64,000 nt of DNA from Maritalea porphyrae (lineage in GTDB: Bacteria; Pseudomonadota; Alphaproteobacteria; Rhizobiales; Devosiaceae): the NCBI RefSeq assembly GCF_030159895.1, contig NZ_BSNI01000001.1:530523-594522 (forward strand), read 5' to 3'. The translations under genes were made by a program, and so were the position numbers. Shown here one piece after another: positions 46,069 through 56,098 of this stretch (its first letter is position 1; the number at the start of each line of letters is the position of its first letter). The notes under the pieces were generated by a model that did no database searches, was not told the origin of the DNA, and saw only the letters and a list, made by a program, of their open reading frames with translations.

Positions 46069-46309
46069 CGACGCCCATATCTGATTTGTGATAATCAGGA
46101 TGCGGCGTTGAACGCGTGTCATACGCCGCTGGTAAGGCGCTAGGGGAGAGCTCAAAAACGAGCTCGCGAAGTTGAACGGCAACAATTCAATTTGACCGTT
46201 CTTTTGAAAATTGTTTGCGCAACGTCGCAACGAGCCGTTCGTGGTATTCCAACGAACGACCCGAGCGTAACGACCTGACCCAATTTTTGGCTCATTCGAG
46301 CTGATTGGG
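46069..46309 (+). promoter_or_regulatory. Structured RNA leader of gltBD
   Basis: This gap of about 260 bases before gltB has at least six consecutive stem-loops: (1) CGACGCC 46069-46075 with GGCGTTG 46104-46110 and inner CTGATT/AATCAG; (2) GCGGCGT 46102-46108 with ACGCCGC 46133-46139; GAGCTC/GAGCTC at 46147-46164; GAACGG/CCGTTC at 46173-46200; CGTTCGT/ACGAACG at 46236-46258; CCCAAT/ATTGGG at 46279-46309 with inner GCTC/GAGC. Stems 1 and 2 share bases and exclude each other, as in riboswitches or attenuators. No known riboswitch class is recognised. Confidence 0.5.
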
Positions 46310-46331
46310 CGTAATTTTGAAGGAGGGGCTT

Positions 46332-49300
46332 ATGGCCAACAGCATGACAACATTGATGGGGAGCACATCAATGACCGCTACATCCGCTTACAACGGTCGT
46401 CCCGCCAAACAGGGTCTATATGATCCTGCCAACGAACATGACGCCTGTGGTCTTGGTTTTATTGCGAATATTGACAACACAAAGACCCACGAAATCGTGC
46501 AAAATGGGTTGGATATTCTTATCAACCTTACTCACCGTGGTGCGGTTGGTGCCGATCCACTCATGGGTGACGGCGCCGGTATGCTGGTGCAAATTCCGCA
46601 CGCATTTTTTGCCAAATCAGTTGATTTTGAGCTGCCAAGCCAAGGCGAATATGCTGTCGCAATGTTGTTCTATCCAAACAACAAAGAGCTTAAAGAGAAA
46701 TGCGCGAAGAAACTTGCTGAATGCCTAAAGAAAGAGGGCATTGAGCTGCTTGGCACGCGTGAAGTGCCAACTGATAACTCCTGCCTATCCGAAGGCGTAA
46801 TTGGCACCCAGCCAATTATTGAACAAGTTTTCGTGGCACGCCCCGACGGCATGGACACAGACACGTTTGAAACAAAGCTCTTGATTACGCGCAAGGTCAT
46901 TTCAAACTCGATCTATGCAGCGCTACCTGAAGCGGACAATGACAATGGCTTTTACGTCGTTTCGTTCTCAGCGCGCACCGTTGTTTATAAAGGTATGTTT
47001 TTGGCCAACCAGCTTGGCCCATTCTACCCTGACTTAGGCGACGAAGATTTCACATCAGCGCTTGCCCTCGTGCACCAGCGCTTTTCAACCAACACGTTCC
47101 CATCTTGGAAACTGGCGCACCCCTATCGCTTCGTCGCACACAACGGTGAAATCAACACCATTCGCGGCAACGTGAACTGGATGGCAGCGCGTCAGGCATC
47201 AGTTTCATCTGAACGCTTTGGCGATGACATCGAGAAAATCTGGCCCATTTCATATGAAGGTCAGTCAGATACCGCATGTTTTGATAATGCGCTCGAATTC
47301 TTGGTGCGTGGTGGCTACGACTTGCCACATGCAGCAATGATGATGGTGCCACAGGCATGGGCGGGTAACCCGCTAATGAATGAAGAGCGCCGTGCGTTCT
47401 ACGAGTATCACGCTGCTATTATGGAGCCATGGGATGGCCCTGCGGCCCTAACCATGACAGATGGTCGCCGGATCGCGGCAACGCTTGATCGAAATGGCCT
47501 GCGCCCAGCGCGTTATTGCGTCACTAAAGGCGGCCAAATCATTCTTGCATCGGAATCTGGTGTTTTGGATATTCCAGAAGATCAAATCGTTGAGAAGTGG
47601 CGCTTGCAGCCAGGCAAAATGCTGCTTGTGGATCTTGAAGCAGGAAAAATCATTTCTGACGACGAGATCAAATCAAAGCTCGCGCAGAAAAACCCTTATC
47701 AAAAATGGTTGGGCCGCACACAGATCGTGCTTGAGGATGTGCCTGCAGTTGATCGTCACCCAATCAAACCATCAGAAACCCTTCTAGATCGCCAGCAAGC
47801 GTTTGGCTATACAACAGAAGACATCAAGTTTTTGATGACACCTATGGCAACAACTGGTCAAGAAGCCGTTGGTTCCATGGGTACGGACACGCCAATTTCG
47901 GCGCTCAGCGACAAGTCGAAACTGCTCTATAGCTATTTCAAACAGAACTTTGCGCAGGTAACAAACCCGCCAATCGACCCGATCCGCGAAGAAAGCGTGA
48001 TGAGCCTGATCTCGTTCATCGGCCCACGCCCGAACCTGTTTGACCTAGAAGGTCTATCGACTCAAAAGCGTTTGGAAGTGCGTCAACCGATCTTGACCAA
48101 CGAAGATTTGGAGAAGATCCGCACAATCGGCAATATTGGCGACAACCAGTTCCTCACAGAAACCATCGACATTACCTATGCGGCTGAAAAAGGCGCAGAC
48201 TGGATGGAAATGGCACTTGAGACCATTTGCGACCGCGCCGAAAGCGCTGTTCGCTTGGGCCTCAACATTATTGTTCTGTCAGATCGTTTGCTTAGCCACG
48301 ATCGGATCGCCATCCCGGCGCTTCTGGCAACGGCAGCTGTTCACCACCACCTGATCCGCAAAGGCCTGCGCACGTCATGTGGCTTGGTGGTCGAAACTGG
48401 CGAAGCACGTGAAGTACATCACTTCGCTGTTCTCGCTGGCTATGGCGCAGAAGCGATCAACCCATATTTGGCGTTCGAAACCATTGCAGCGCTCCAGGCT
48501 GAAGGGCAATTCCCACCAGAAGTTGATGAGCATGAGTGCGTTGAGCGCTACATCAAATCAATCGGCAAGGGCCTGCTTAAGGTTATGTCCAAGATGGGCA
48601 TCTCCACGTTCCAATCCTATTGTGGCGCACAGATCTTTGACGCAGTTGGTCTATCAACCGAGTTTGTTGAGAAGTTCTTCTTTGGTACAGGCACCTCAAT
48701 CGAGGGCGTTGGTCTTAATGAAGTGGCCCGTGAAACTGTAGAGCGTCACGTCCAAGCATTTGGTGATGATGCCGTGCTTGCAAACTCTTTGGACGTTGGC
48801 GGCGAATATCAATACCGCATTCGCGGCGAGGCACATGCTTGGTCGCCAAACGCGATTGCCGACCTGCAACACGCCGTAAGAACTGCAGAGCAGTCTCCTC
48901 AATCCGCACAAGCGAAATATGATGCCTTCGCGCAAGCCGTGAATGATGCATCTGACCAGCTTTTGACCATCCGCTCTTTGTTTGAGTTCAAGCCATTAGG
49001 CGAGCCGGTTGATATCTCAGAAGTTGAGCCAGCGACAGAAATCGTAAAGCGCTTTTCAACCGGCGCTATGTCATTTGGCTCGATCAGCCGCGAAGCACAC
49101 ACTTCCCTTGCAATTGCAATGAACCAGATCGGCGGCAAGTCAAACACTGGTGAAGGTGGTGAAGAGCCAGATCGCTACAACCCATTGCCAGATGGTTCAC
49201 GCAACCCTGAGCGTTCCGCAATCAAACAAGTAGCTTCGGGCCGTTTTGGCGTGACCACCGACTATTTGGTGAATGCAGACATGATCCAAATTAAGGTGGC

Positions 49301-51038
49301 CCAAGGTGCAAAACCTGGCGAAGGCGGGCAATTGCCGGGCCATAAGGTAGATGCTGTCATCGCCCAGACACGGCATTCAACACCGGGTGTCGGACTGATT
49401 TCTCCACCACCGCACCACGACATTTATTCAATCGAAGATTTGGCACAGCTGATCTACGATTTGAAAAACGTTAACGAAAAAGCTGACATCTCTGTGAAGC
49501 TCGTTTCGGAGTTAGGTGTCGGCACCGTTGCGGCTGGCGTTGCAAAAGCGCACGCGGACCACATCACGATCTCTGGTTTTGATGGCGGTACCGGCGCATC
49601 ACCACTTACGTCGCTCAAGCACGCAGGATCCCCTTGGGAAATCGGCTTGGCTGAAACCCACCAAACGCTTGTGCTGAACCGTTTGCGTTCGCGCGTGGCG
49701 TTGCAAGTGGACGGCGGCTTTAAAACTGGTCGTGACGTTTTGGTTGGCGCTCTGCTTGGTGCAGACGAGTTCGGCTTTGCGACTGCACCACTTATTGCGG
49801 CAGGTTGCTTGATGATGCGCAAGTGTCACCTCAACACGTGCCCTGTGGGCATTGCAACACAAGACCCTGTTTTACGCAAACGCTTCAAAGGCACACCCGA
49901 GCACGTTGTGAACTACTTCTTCTATGTAGCTGAAGAATTGCGCCAGCTCATGGCTCAATTGGGCGCGCGCACAATCAACGAATTGGTTGGTCGCTCTGAT
50001 CTATTGGCACAGAAGAAAACTGAAGGTCACTGGAAAGCACAAGGTGTGGACGTCACCAAACTGTTCCACAAGCCTGAGCTTGTAGGCGACGACACTTACT
50101 ACCACTCACAAGTGCAAGATCATGAGTTGGAAGAAGTGCTTGATCGCACAATGATCAAGAAAGCAAAACCTGCACTTGAAAAAGGTGAGGCGGTCAAATT
50201 TGATATCGACATCAAATCTAAAAACCGCTCAGCTGGTGCAATGCTTTCGGGCGCAGTTGCTGCGAAATATGGTCTTGAGGGTCTGCCTGAAGATACTATT
50301 GCGGTGAACCTGAAGGGTATTGCGGGCCAAGCCTTCGGTGCGTTCCTAATGAACGGCGTCAGCTTTGACCTTGTCGGCGAAGCCAACGACTATGTAGGCA
50401 AGGGCCTATCTGGCGGTCGCATTGTTGTGCGCCCTCCTGAAAACACAAACATTGTGCCTGAAAACGCAATCATTGTCGGCAACACAGTGCTTTATGGCGC
50501 GGTTTCTGGCGAATGTTATTTCCGCGGCATTGCGGGCGAACGCTTTGCTGTGCGCAACTCAGGTGCAGTCGCGGTTGTCGAGGGCACAGGCGACCACGGT
50601 TGTGAATATATGACCGGCGGTATCGTTGTTGTTATCGGCGAAACAGGTCGCAATTTTGCGGCCGGCATGTCCGGCGGCGTTGCATATGTGCTTGATGAAG
50701 ACCAAACCTTCCGCTCACGTTGCAACTTAGCAATGGTGGATATCGAGCCTGTTCTTGAAGAAGAAGAGCTGATGCGCGAACACCACCACCATGGTGGAGA
50801 CATCGAGTGGCATGGTCGCGTTGATATTTCTGGCGACATGACCAAACACGATGATGAGCGTCTATATCAGCTGATTTCAAACCACTTGCACTACACTGGT
50901 TCAACACGCGCCAAGGACATTCTTGACGACTGGGAAAACTATCGTGGCAAGTTTGTAAAAGTTATGCCGGTCGAATATCGCCGCGCCATCCTCGAGATGG
51001 AACAGCAAAAAAGCCAGCAATCTTCGGCAAAAGCGTAA
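46332..51038 (+). CDS. gltB: Glutamate synthase, large subunit
   Basis: NADPH-dependent GOGAT alpha subunit, 1568 aa. It transfers the amide of glutamine to 2-oxoglutarate. The N-terminal amidotransferase nucleophile is C39 (DACGLGF), so the first 38 residues are a propeptide. The central FMN domain and the 3Fe-4S cysteines (CLMMRKCHLNTCPVG) are in the C-terminal half, and the glutamate-synthase C-terminal repeat follows. The ATG at 46332 has AGGAGGGG 4-11 nt upstream; the open frame starts at 46305. It forms an operon with gltD. With glnK and amtB, it serves nitrogen assimilation. Confidence 0.97.
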   Translation: MANSMTTLMGSTSMTATSAYNGRPAKQGLYDPANEHDACGLGFIANIDNTKTHEIVQNGLDILINLTHRGAVGADPLMGDGAGMLVQIPHAFFAKSVDFELPSQGEYAVAMLFYPNNKELKEKCAKKLAECLKKEGIELLGTREVPTDNSCLSEGVIGTQPIIEQVFVARPDGMDTDTFETKLLITRKVISNSIYAALPEADNDNGFYVVSFSARTVVYKGMFLANQLGPFYPDLGDEDFTSALALVHQRFSTNTFPSWKLAHPYRFVAHNGEINTIRGNVNWMAARQASVSSERFGDDIEKIWPISYEGQSDTACFDNALEFLVRGGYDLPHAAMMMVPQAWAGNPLMNEERRAFYEYHAAIMEPWDGPAALTMTDGRRIAATLDRNGLRPARYCVTKGGQIILASESGVLDIPEDQIVEKWRLQPGKMLLVDLEAGKIISDDEIKSKLAQKNPYQKWLGRTQIVLEDVPAVDRHPIKPSETLLDRQQAFGYTTEDIKFLMTPMATTGQEAVGSMGTDTPISALSDKSKLLYSYFKQNFAQVTNPPIDPIREESVMSLISFIGPRPNLFDLEGLSTQKRLEVRQPILTNEDLEKIRTIGNIGDNQFLTETIDITYAAEKGADWMEMALETICDRAESAVRLGLNIIVLSDRLLSHDRIAIPALLATAAVHHHLIRKGLRTSCGLVVETGEAREVHHFAVLAGYGAEAINPYLAFETIAALQAEGQFPPEVDEHECVERYIKSIGKGLLKVMSKMGISTFQSYCGAQIFDAVGLSTEFVEKFFFGTGTSIEGVGLNEVARETVERHVQAFGDDAVLANSLDVGGEYQYRIRGEAHAWSPNAIADLQHAVRTAEQSPQSAQAKYDAFAQAVNDASDQLLTIRSLFEFKPLGEPVDISEVEPATEIVKRFSTGAMSFGSISREAHTSLAIAMNQIGGKSNTGEGGEEPDRYNPLPDGSRNPERSAIKQVASGRFGVTTDYLVNADMIQIKVAQGAKPGEGGQLPGHKVDAVIAQTRHSTPGVGLISPPPHHDIYSIEDLAQLIYDLKNVNEKADISVKLVSELGVGTVAAGVAKAHADHITISGFDGGTGASPLTSLKHAGSPWEIGLAETHQTLVLNRLRSRVALQVDGGFKTGRDVLVGALLGADEFGFATAPLIAAGCLMMRKCHLNTCPVGIATQDPVLRKRFKGTPEHVVNYFFYVAEELRQLMAQLGARTINELVGRSDLLAQKKTEGHWKAQGVDVTKLFHKPELVGDDTYYHSQVQDHELEEVLDRTMIKKAKPALEKGEAVKFDIDIKSKNRSAGAMLSGAVAAKYGLEGLPEDTIAVNLKGIAGQAFGAFLMNGVSFDLVGEANDYVGKGLSGGRIVVRPPENTNIVPENAIIVGNTVLYGAVSGECYFRGIAGERFAVRNSGAVAVVEGTGDHGCEYMTGGIVVVIGETGRNFAAGMSGGVAYVLDEDQTFRSRCNLAMVDIEPVLEEEELMREHHHHGGDIEWHGRVDISGDMTKHDDERLYQLISNHLHYTGSTRAKDILDDWENYRGKFVKVMPVEYRRAILEMEQQKSQQSSAKA

Positions 51039-51050
51039 GGGAGAAAGCAA

Positions 51051-52478
51051 ATGGGTAAGCACACAGGTTTTCTCGAAATTGATCGTCAAGAAGCACGGTA
51101 TGAGCCAGCATCTGATCGCATTCGTCACTATAACGAATTTGCAGTACCGCTAACCGAAGGCGAAATTGTTCGCCAAGCTTCTCGATGCATGGATTGCGGC
51201 ATTCCCTATTGCCATGGCGATACTGGCTGTCCAGTGAACAACCAAATTCCTGATTGGAACGATTTGGTCTATCAACGCGATTGGGAACGCGCTGCCATCA
51301 ATCTGCATTCAACTAACAATTTTCCTGAGTTTACGGGCCGCATTTGCCCTGCACCATGTGAAGAGGCATGTACGCTAAACTTGGAAGATCAACCGGTGAC
51401 CATCAAGACGGTCGAGCAAACCATCGCTGACCGCGCAATCAAAAACGGTTGGATTAAGCCGCAAGTGCCTGAGACCAAAACGGGCAAAAAAGTTGCCATC
51501 GTCGGTTCTGGGCCTGCAGGGCTCGCCGCCGCCCAGCAACTGGCAAGAGCTGGCCACGACGTGCACGTATTTGAACGTGAAGCGAAAGCTGGTGGCCTGT
51601 TGCGTTATGGCATTCCCGATTTCAAAATGGAAAAAAGTCATATCGACTTCCGCGTTGAGCAAATGGAAGCTGAAGGCGTGACGTTCCACTACAATGAAAA
51701 TATCGGTGTGACACGCACGGTCGAAAACCTAAAGAAAAACCACGACGCTGTTTTGCTATGTGGCGGTTCTGAGCATCCGCGTGATCCAGGTTGCGAAGGT
51801 GAGACCCTAATTGGCGTGCATTACGCTATGCCGTACCTCGTGCAACAAAATAAGCGCAATGGCGGCGAAGACGTTGAAGGCCTCGACCCCATCTTAGCCA
51901 CTGGCAAAAAAGTTGTCGTGATTGGCGGCGGAGACACTGCATCTGACTGCGTTGGTACAGCATTCCGCCAAGGCGCAGTGTCTGTTACCCAGCTTGATAT
52001 CCGTCCACAACCTCCAGAAAAAGAGGACAAACTCACCTCTTGGCCAAACTGGGCAATCAAAATGCGCACTTCGTCGTCGCAAGCTGAAGGCGCAAACCGT
52101 GAGTTCCAGGCGGCAACGCTTGAGATCATGGGCGACAAAATGGGCCACGTAAACGGCGTGAAATGCTCACGTGTGGATGAAAAGCGTCAACCAGTTGAAG
52201 GCGGCGAGTTCATCCTAAGGGCAGATCTTGTTTTGATGGCGATTGGCTTCGCGCATCCAATTTTTGAAGGCATGCTCGAAGAGCTAGGTGCCGACCTCGA
52301 CCCACGCAAAAACCTGTTTGCCGACACCATGTCATATAAAACAAGCGTCGAGGGCGTATACGCAGCAGGCGATATGCGACGTGGCCAGTCCTTGGTTGTT
52401 TGGGCAATTCGCGAGGGCCGTCAGGCAGCACGCTCAATCGACTTTGACCTAATGGGAAAAACAAGTCTGCCGCGCTGA
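51051..52478 (+). CDS. gltD: Glutamate synthase, small subunit
   Basis: 475 aa, NADPH- and FAD-binding beta subunit. The N-terminal cysteine cluster CMDCGIPYCHGDTGCPVNN and RICPAPCEEAC hold iron-sulfur clusters. The FAD site is VGSGPAGLAAAQQLA and the NADPH site VIGGGDTASDC. The C-terminal GVYAAGDMRRGQSLVVWAI is typical of GltD. GGGAG lies about 8 nt before the ATG. It starts 12 bp after gltB. A bidirectional terminator follows. Confidence 0.97.
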   Translation: MGKHTGFLEIDRQEARYEPASDRIRHYNEFAVPLTEGEIVRQASRCMDCGIPYCHGDTGCPVNNQIPDWNDLVYQRDWERAAINLHSTNNFPEFTGRICPAPCEEACTLNLEDQPVTIKTVEQTIADRAIKNGWIKPQVPETKTGKKVAIVGSGPAGLAAAQQLARAGHDVHVFEREAKAGGLLRYGIPDFKMEKSHIDFRVEQMEAEGVTFHYNENIGVTRTVENLKKNHDAVLLCGGSEHPRDPGCEGETLIGVHYAMPYLVQQNKRNGGEDVEGLDPILATGKKVVVIGGGDTASDCVGTAFRQGAVSVTQLDIRPQPPEKEDKLTSWPNWAIKMRTSSSQAEGANREFQAATLEIMGDKMGHVNGVKCSRVDEKRQPVEGGEFILRADLVLMAIGFAHPIFEGMLEELGADLDPRKNLFADTMSYKTSVEGVYAAGDMRRGQSLVVWAIREGRQAARSIDFDLMGKTSLPR

Positions 52479-52507
52479 ACCCACAATCAGCGCAACTGAC
52501 TTGGCAA

Positions 52508-52543
52508 AAGCCGGCATCTATGTGACCCCATCGATGCCGGCTT
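52508..52543. terminator. Bidirectional terminator, gltD and SGNH hydrolase
   Basis: AAGCCGGCATC and GATGCCGGCTT form a perfect 11-bp stem with a 14-nt loop between two convergent genes. On the minus strand the stem runs into TTTTG, on plus into AATCGTTTC, so the minus direction is stronger. Confidence 0.75.
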
Positions 52544-52556
52544 AATCGTTTCTATG

Positions 52557-53726
52557 CTATTCAGTTGCTGGTTCTTCTAAAGCCACACCAACGCCAAACG
52601 CATCTGCACGCCCTTCTGGCGCACCAAACAATTGCTCAACCGGCAATGCCATCGTTTCAGGCTTTGTCGCCAGCACCAGTTCCCGGCTTTTGTGCTTTAA
52701 CCCAAGCTCACGGATAGCGCCGGCGAGCTCTAGTTTGCGAATTTGCGCAATGCCTTGGAAAGGTGGGCGCAGCATATCAAATGCATCTGTGCCTTCTAAT
52801 GGATCGACAACGGCAACAGATATCTCGCCGCCGCGATAGTATTGACTAACAACCTTATCGACAAAGAAGGCAACCTTATCACTGCCTGCAGATGAAAGGT
52901 GGATGCCATCGCTTTTGCGCATCAGCACATTTTGGCCATTCAAGTCCGGGCCATAAGACGAATAATTGCCATCCTCATCGACAAATCGCTCATAAATGTC
53001 GACATATTCCGCACCGTTTGCAAATGCTGCCAGGCGGTGCATGGACGATATTTGGCTCATGGCTTTTGAGTAAGATGTTTTGCGCATTGGTGGCAGACCC
53101 ATCCACACCACCGGCTTTTGCGCTTGCGCTACTTTTGACAAAAACAGGTTTAGCCGCCGCTCATATTCTAGGCGCCAACCAGGGGTCAAAGGTTGGTGAC
53201 GACCATCTGCCGCTCTAATCTCCTGACGATCATTAATACCAATCGCAACAACCAACAGATCGAATGGCTGGTTGACCAAGTAATCATCAATTGCAGCATT
53301 CCAGTCAAAATAATCGTCCCGCACAAACCCCGACGACCCGACGCCTTTGCTTACAATCGCCAACTGGGTTTCCGACGCGTAAAAACGATCAAGTGCCTTT
53401 GCAAGATCAATCGCCAAACTATCACCAACGACCAGAAGGGTTTTTGCGTCCGGCGCCTTTTCGATCATTTTGACTGTTGGCACAGTGGTAATGCTTGGCG
53501 ACGACTTCCGCTTTGTCGAATTTGTGTTCTTTGTCGATTTTGGTGGCGTTGCAGGTTTGTTTCGCCCAAATAAAATATCAAAAAGGGAGCGTTTCTTGGG
53601 TTCACTATTTTGCGCAACCACGATGCGATCATCAGCTAGCGTCGCACCCACAACGCCCGGCAGCCCCAATGGCATTGCCAGCAGCAAAGTCACAACAAAC
53701 AATCGTAAACAGTTCGCTATTCGCAT
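52557..53726 (-). CDS. SGNH hydrolase family protein (DUF459), exported
   Basis: About 389 aa from ATG 53726; a TTG three codons earlier would also work. The N-terminus is hydrophobic (LRLFVVTLLLAMPLGLPGVVG), a signal peptide, then a low-complexity Lys/Ser/Thr/Pro linker. The SGNH core has GDSLAIDLAKAL (nucleophile Ser), GINDRQEI (Asn) and SDGIHLSSAGSD (Asp-His pair). The family hydrolyses acyl esters on glycans or lipids. It follows the lytic transglycosylase gene within a few bases and galE is upstream, so a cell-surface polysaccharide role is likely but not shown. Confidence 0.8.
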   Translation of the reverse strand: MRIANCLRLFVVTLLLAMPLGLPGVVGATLADDRIVVAQNSEPKKRSLFDILFGRNKPATPPKSTKNTNSTKRKSSPSITTVPTVKMIEKAPDAKTLLVVGDSLAIDLAKALDRFYASETQLAIVSKGVGSSGFVRDDYFDWNAAIDDYLVNQPFDLLVVAIGINDRQEIRAADGRHQPLTPGWRLEYERRLNLFLSKVAQAQKPVVWMGLPPMRKTSYSKAMSQISSMHRLAAFANGAEYVDIYERFVDEDGNYSSYGPDLNGQNVLMRKSDGIHLSSAGSDKVAFFVDKVVSQYYRGGEISVAVVDPLEGTDAFDMLRPPFQGIAQIRKLELAGAIRELGLKHKSRELVLATKPETMALPVEQLFGAPEGRADAFGVGVALEEPATE

Positions 53727-53736
53727 CTCAAACAAT

Positions 53737-54945
53737 CTATTTTGCTTTCATCACAGCATCATATACGCCCATGGTGGGAAAGCCATCCGCAACATATCCA
53801 TTTTTGTGCTGCCACGCTCGCAATGCCTGCTGGCTAATTGGCCCAAGCCGCCCGTCGATCTTGTCCTGATAATAGCCCAAACGCGTCAATTTCGTTTGCA
53901 AATTGATACGCTGTTCGCGATTTAAAAATTTGCTATTGCGCGGCCAGTCATTAATCAGAGGTCCTGCACCTTTAAGGCGGTCCGTAAGGTGCGCAACAGC
54001 AAGCGCGTAAGAATCTGCGAAATTGTACCCTTTGAGGGCCAAATAGTTCTTCGTCATCAAGAATTTTGGCCCGTTCGCACCTGCTGGCACATAAAGAAAG
54101 ACTTGCTCATCTCGATCACCAAACTTTCGGCCCTTAACACGCAGAACGCCACGGTCCGCAAAAAACGACACCGGTCGAAATTGATCGCGGCCCGCAAGCA
54201 TATAGTCAAACCCATTCGGAAGGTTCACCTCGTAACCCCAATCATGGCCAGCCTGATATCCTAGTCCCAATAACCACTTCGCGCTTGAGGCCAACGCGTC
54301 TGCCAATGACCCATGCGGGTCGCGTTTTCCATCATCATCAAAATCGGTCCCATGGGTAAGAAATGCAGAGGGCATGATTTGCAAATGTCCTAGCGCTCCA
54401 GCCCAAGACCCTTTCAGTCCGCTCGCTGGCGCTTCGTTTCTGGCATAAATCTTCAGCGCAGCGATCAATTCTGCTTCATCAAGTTTCACGCGCCCACGCC
54501 GCTGATGAACCAAGCTAAACAATGAGCGCAATACGGGCTTAAAATAGCGATCATTGCTCATAATCGCCCCATAGTCTGTTTCAACGCCCCAAATCGCTGC
54601 GAGCATATACGGGTCTACGCCATACTTTGCGCCGACTTTCTGGAATACTTGCTCGTTGCGCGCAAAAGCATTGCGACCTCGACTTATGCGGTCTTGCGTG
54701 ATCCGCCGGTCTAAATAGTCCCAAATTGGGCGCTCAAACTCGGGCTGGCTGCCTTCGGCGACTTTGATCGCAGGATCAGGCACCAAGCCTTGAGTTAATT
54801 GTCGATAGAGTGATTTTGGGATTCCGGCCGCAACCGCTTTTTTCTCAAAACTCGAGACGAACTGCACAAAACTCTGTGTTGGTGCGGCATAAGCTACACC
54901 AACAAAAAGCGATACAAAAACAATCGTCGCCCATAGCAAGCGCAC
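53737..54945 (-). CDS. Lytic murein transglycosylase (MltB/SLT-2 type)
   Basis: 402 aa from GTG 54945, chosen because GGAGG lies 8 nt before it and it opens a clean signal peptide (RLLWATIVFVSLFVGVAYA). The open frame starts upstream at 54984. Catalytic core: AAIWGVETDYG (catalytic Glu), GSWAGALGHLQIMPSAFL and DFDDDGKRDPHGSLADALASSA. The C-terminus is a peptidoglycan-binding domain (INLQTKLTRLGYYQDKIDGRLGPISQQALRAWQ). It cuts murein glycan strands to give 1,6-anhydro ends. It lies between galE and the SGNH gene. Confidence 0.92.
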   Translation of the reverse strand: MRLLWATIVFVSLFVGVAYAAPTQSFVQFVSSFEKKAVAAGIPKSLYRQLTQGLVPDPAIKVAEGSQPEFERPIWDYLDRRITQDRISRGRNAFARNEQVFQKVGAKYGVDPYMLAAIWGVETDYGAIMSNDRYFKPVLRSLFSLVHQRRGRVKLDEAELIAALKIYARNEAPASGLKGSWAGALGHLQIMPSAFLTHGTDFDDDGKRDPHGSLADALASSAKWLLGLGYQAGHDWGYEVNLPNGFDYMLAGRDQFRPVSFFADRGVLRVKGRKFGDRDEQVFLYVPAGANGPKFLMTKNYLALKGYNFADSYALAVAHLTDRLKGAGPLINDWPRNSKFLNREQRINLQTKLTRLGYYQDKIDGRLGPISQQALRAWQHKNGYVADGFPTMGVYDAVMKAK

Positions 54946-54989
54946 AAAACTCACCTCCACATTGTCAGATGAGCATCGTGGCACAGATT

Positions 54990-55991
54990 TTAGCCCAATT
55001 CAGGGCGATCATTGCGGGTCAGCAAATATTTTTCCCAAGCAAAAGCATGGTCTACAATCTCACGCAAATCATCGTGCTTTGGCTCCCAACCAAGGACAGA
55101 TCGTGCACGATCCGCTTGCGCAACAATCGCAGCCGGGTCTCCAGCGCGACGACCTGTTTCCTCGGCAACAAAGTCAATGCCTGTCGCCTTTTTGACAACA
55201 CCAACAACTTCTTTCACGCTATAGCCACGACCATAGCCGCAATTCATCGTCGTGCTTTCTCCACCATCGCGCAAATAGTTTAGCAACAACGCATGTGCTT
55301 CGGCCAAATCAGTCACATGGATATAATCACGTATACAAGTGCCGTCAGGCGTTTCGTAATCTGTGCCAAAAATCTTCATCTTGTCACGTTGACCAAGCGC
55401 GGTCTGACACGCCACCTTAATCAAGTGGGTCGCGAGTGGCGTCGATTGCCCGGACCGTCCTTGTGGATCAGCTCCCGCCACATTGAAATAGCGCAACACG
55501 CCATATTTGATGTCATGCGCAAATGCGACGTCCGCAAGCATCATTTCGCTCATCAGTTTTGATTTCGCATATGGTGATTCTGGACTAAGTGGATTTTCTT
55601 CGCCAACCGGCTCCATGCCCGCCATGCCATAAACTGCAGCAGTCGACGAAAAAATAAAGTGCTTCACACCTGCATTCACGGCAGCTTCAATCAAGTTGCG
55701 CGTTGTGGCTGTGTTGTTGTGATAGTATTTCAAAGGGTTTTCAACGGATTCTGGAACAACAATTGACCCCGCAAAGTGCAATATCGACTTGATTCCACGT
55801 TCCTGCAAAAGCGCTGTTACAGCTTCGGTATCGCCAGCATTTCCCTCAACAAAGTCAACACGATCATCCACCGCCCACTGGAAGCCCGTGGTTAGATTAT
55901 CCAGCACCGTAACCTTCTCACCGGCATCTGCGAGCTGAAGCACGGTGTGACCGCCAATATAACCTGCGCCGCCTGTTACCAATATGCTCAT
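54990..55991 (-). CDS. galE: UDP-glucose 4-epimerase
   Basis: 333-aa short-chain dehydrogenase-type epimerase converting UDP-glucose and UDP-galactose. NAD site GGAGYIGGHTVLQLADAG at the N-terminus, FSSTAAVYG and the Y-x-x-x-K pair in PYAKSKLMSE. GVLRYFNVAGADPQG and the C-terminal RRAGDPAAIVAQADRA are diagnostic. GAGGA precedes the ATG. It is divergent from galU and heads the galE-mltB-SGNH transcript. It supplies UDP-sugars for surface glycans. Confidence 0.96.
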   Translation of the reverse strand: MSILVTGGAGYIGGHTVLQLADAGEKVTVLDNLTTGFQWAVDDRVDFVEGNAGDTEAVTALLQERGIKSILHFAGSIVVPESVENPLKYYHNNTATTRNLIEAAVNAGVKHFIFSSTAAVYGMAGMEPVGEENPLSPESPYAKSKLMSEMMLADVAFAHDIKYGVLRYFNVAGADPQGRSGQSTPLATHLIKVACQTALGQRDKMKIFGTDYETPDGTCIRDYIHVTDLAEAHALLLNYLRDGGESTTMNCGYGRGYSVKEVVGVVKKATGIDFVAEETGRRAGDPAAIVAQADRARSVLGWEPKHDDLREIVDHAFAWEKYLLTRNDRPELG

Positions 55992-56098
55992 TGCACGTCC
56001 TCAAACATTATTAATCAAACCTCGTCTATCACTTGAAGGGTTGCGATTGCATTACACAATGACTAGTTGTGGTACAAATTCTGTAAAAGGAAAGCCCA

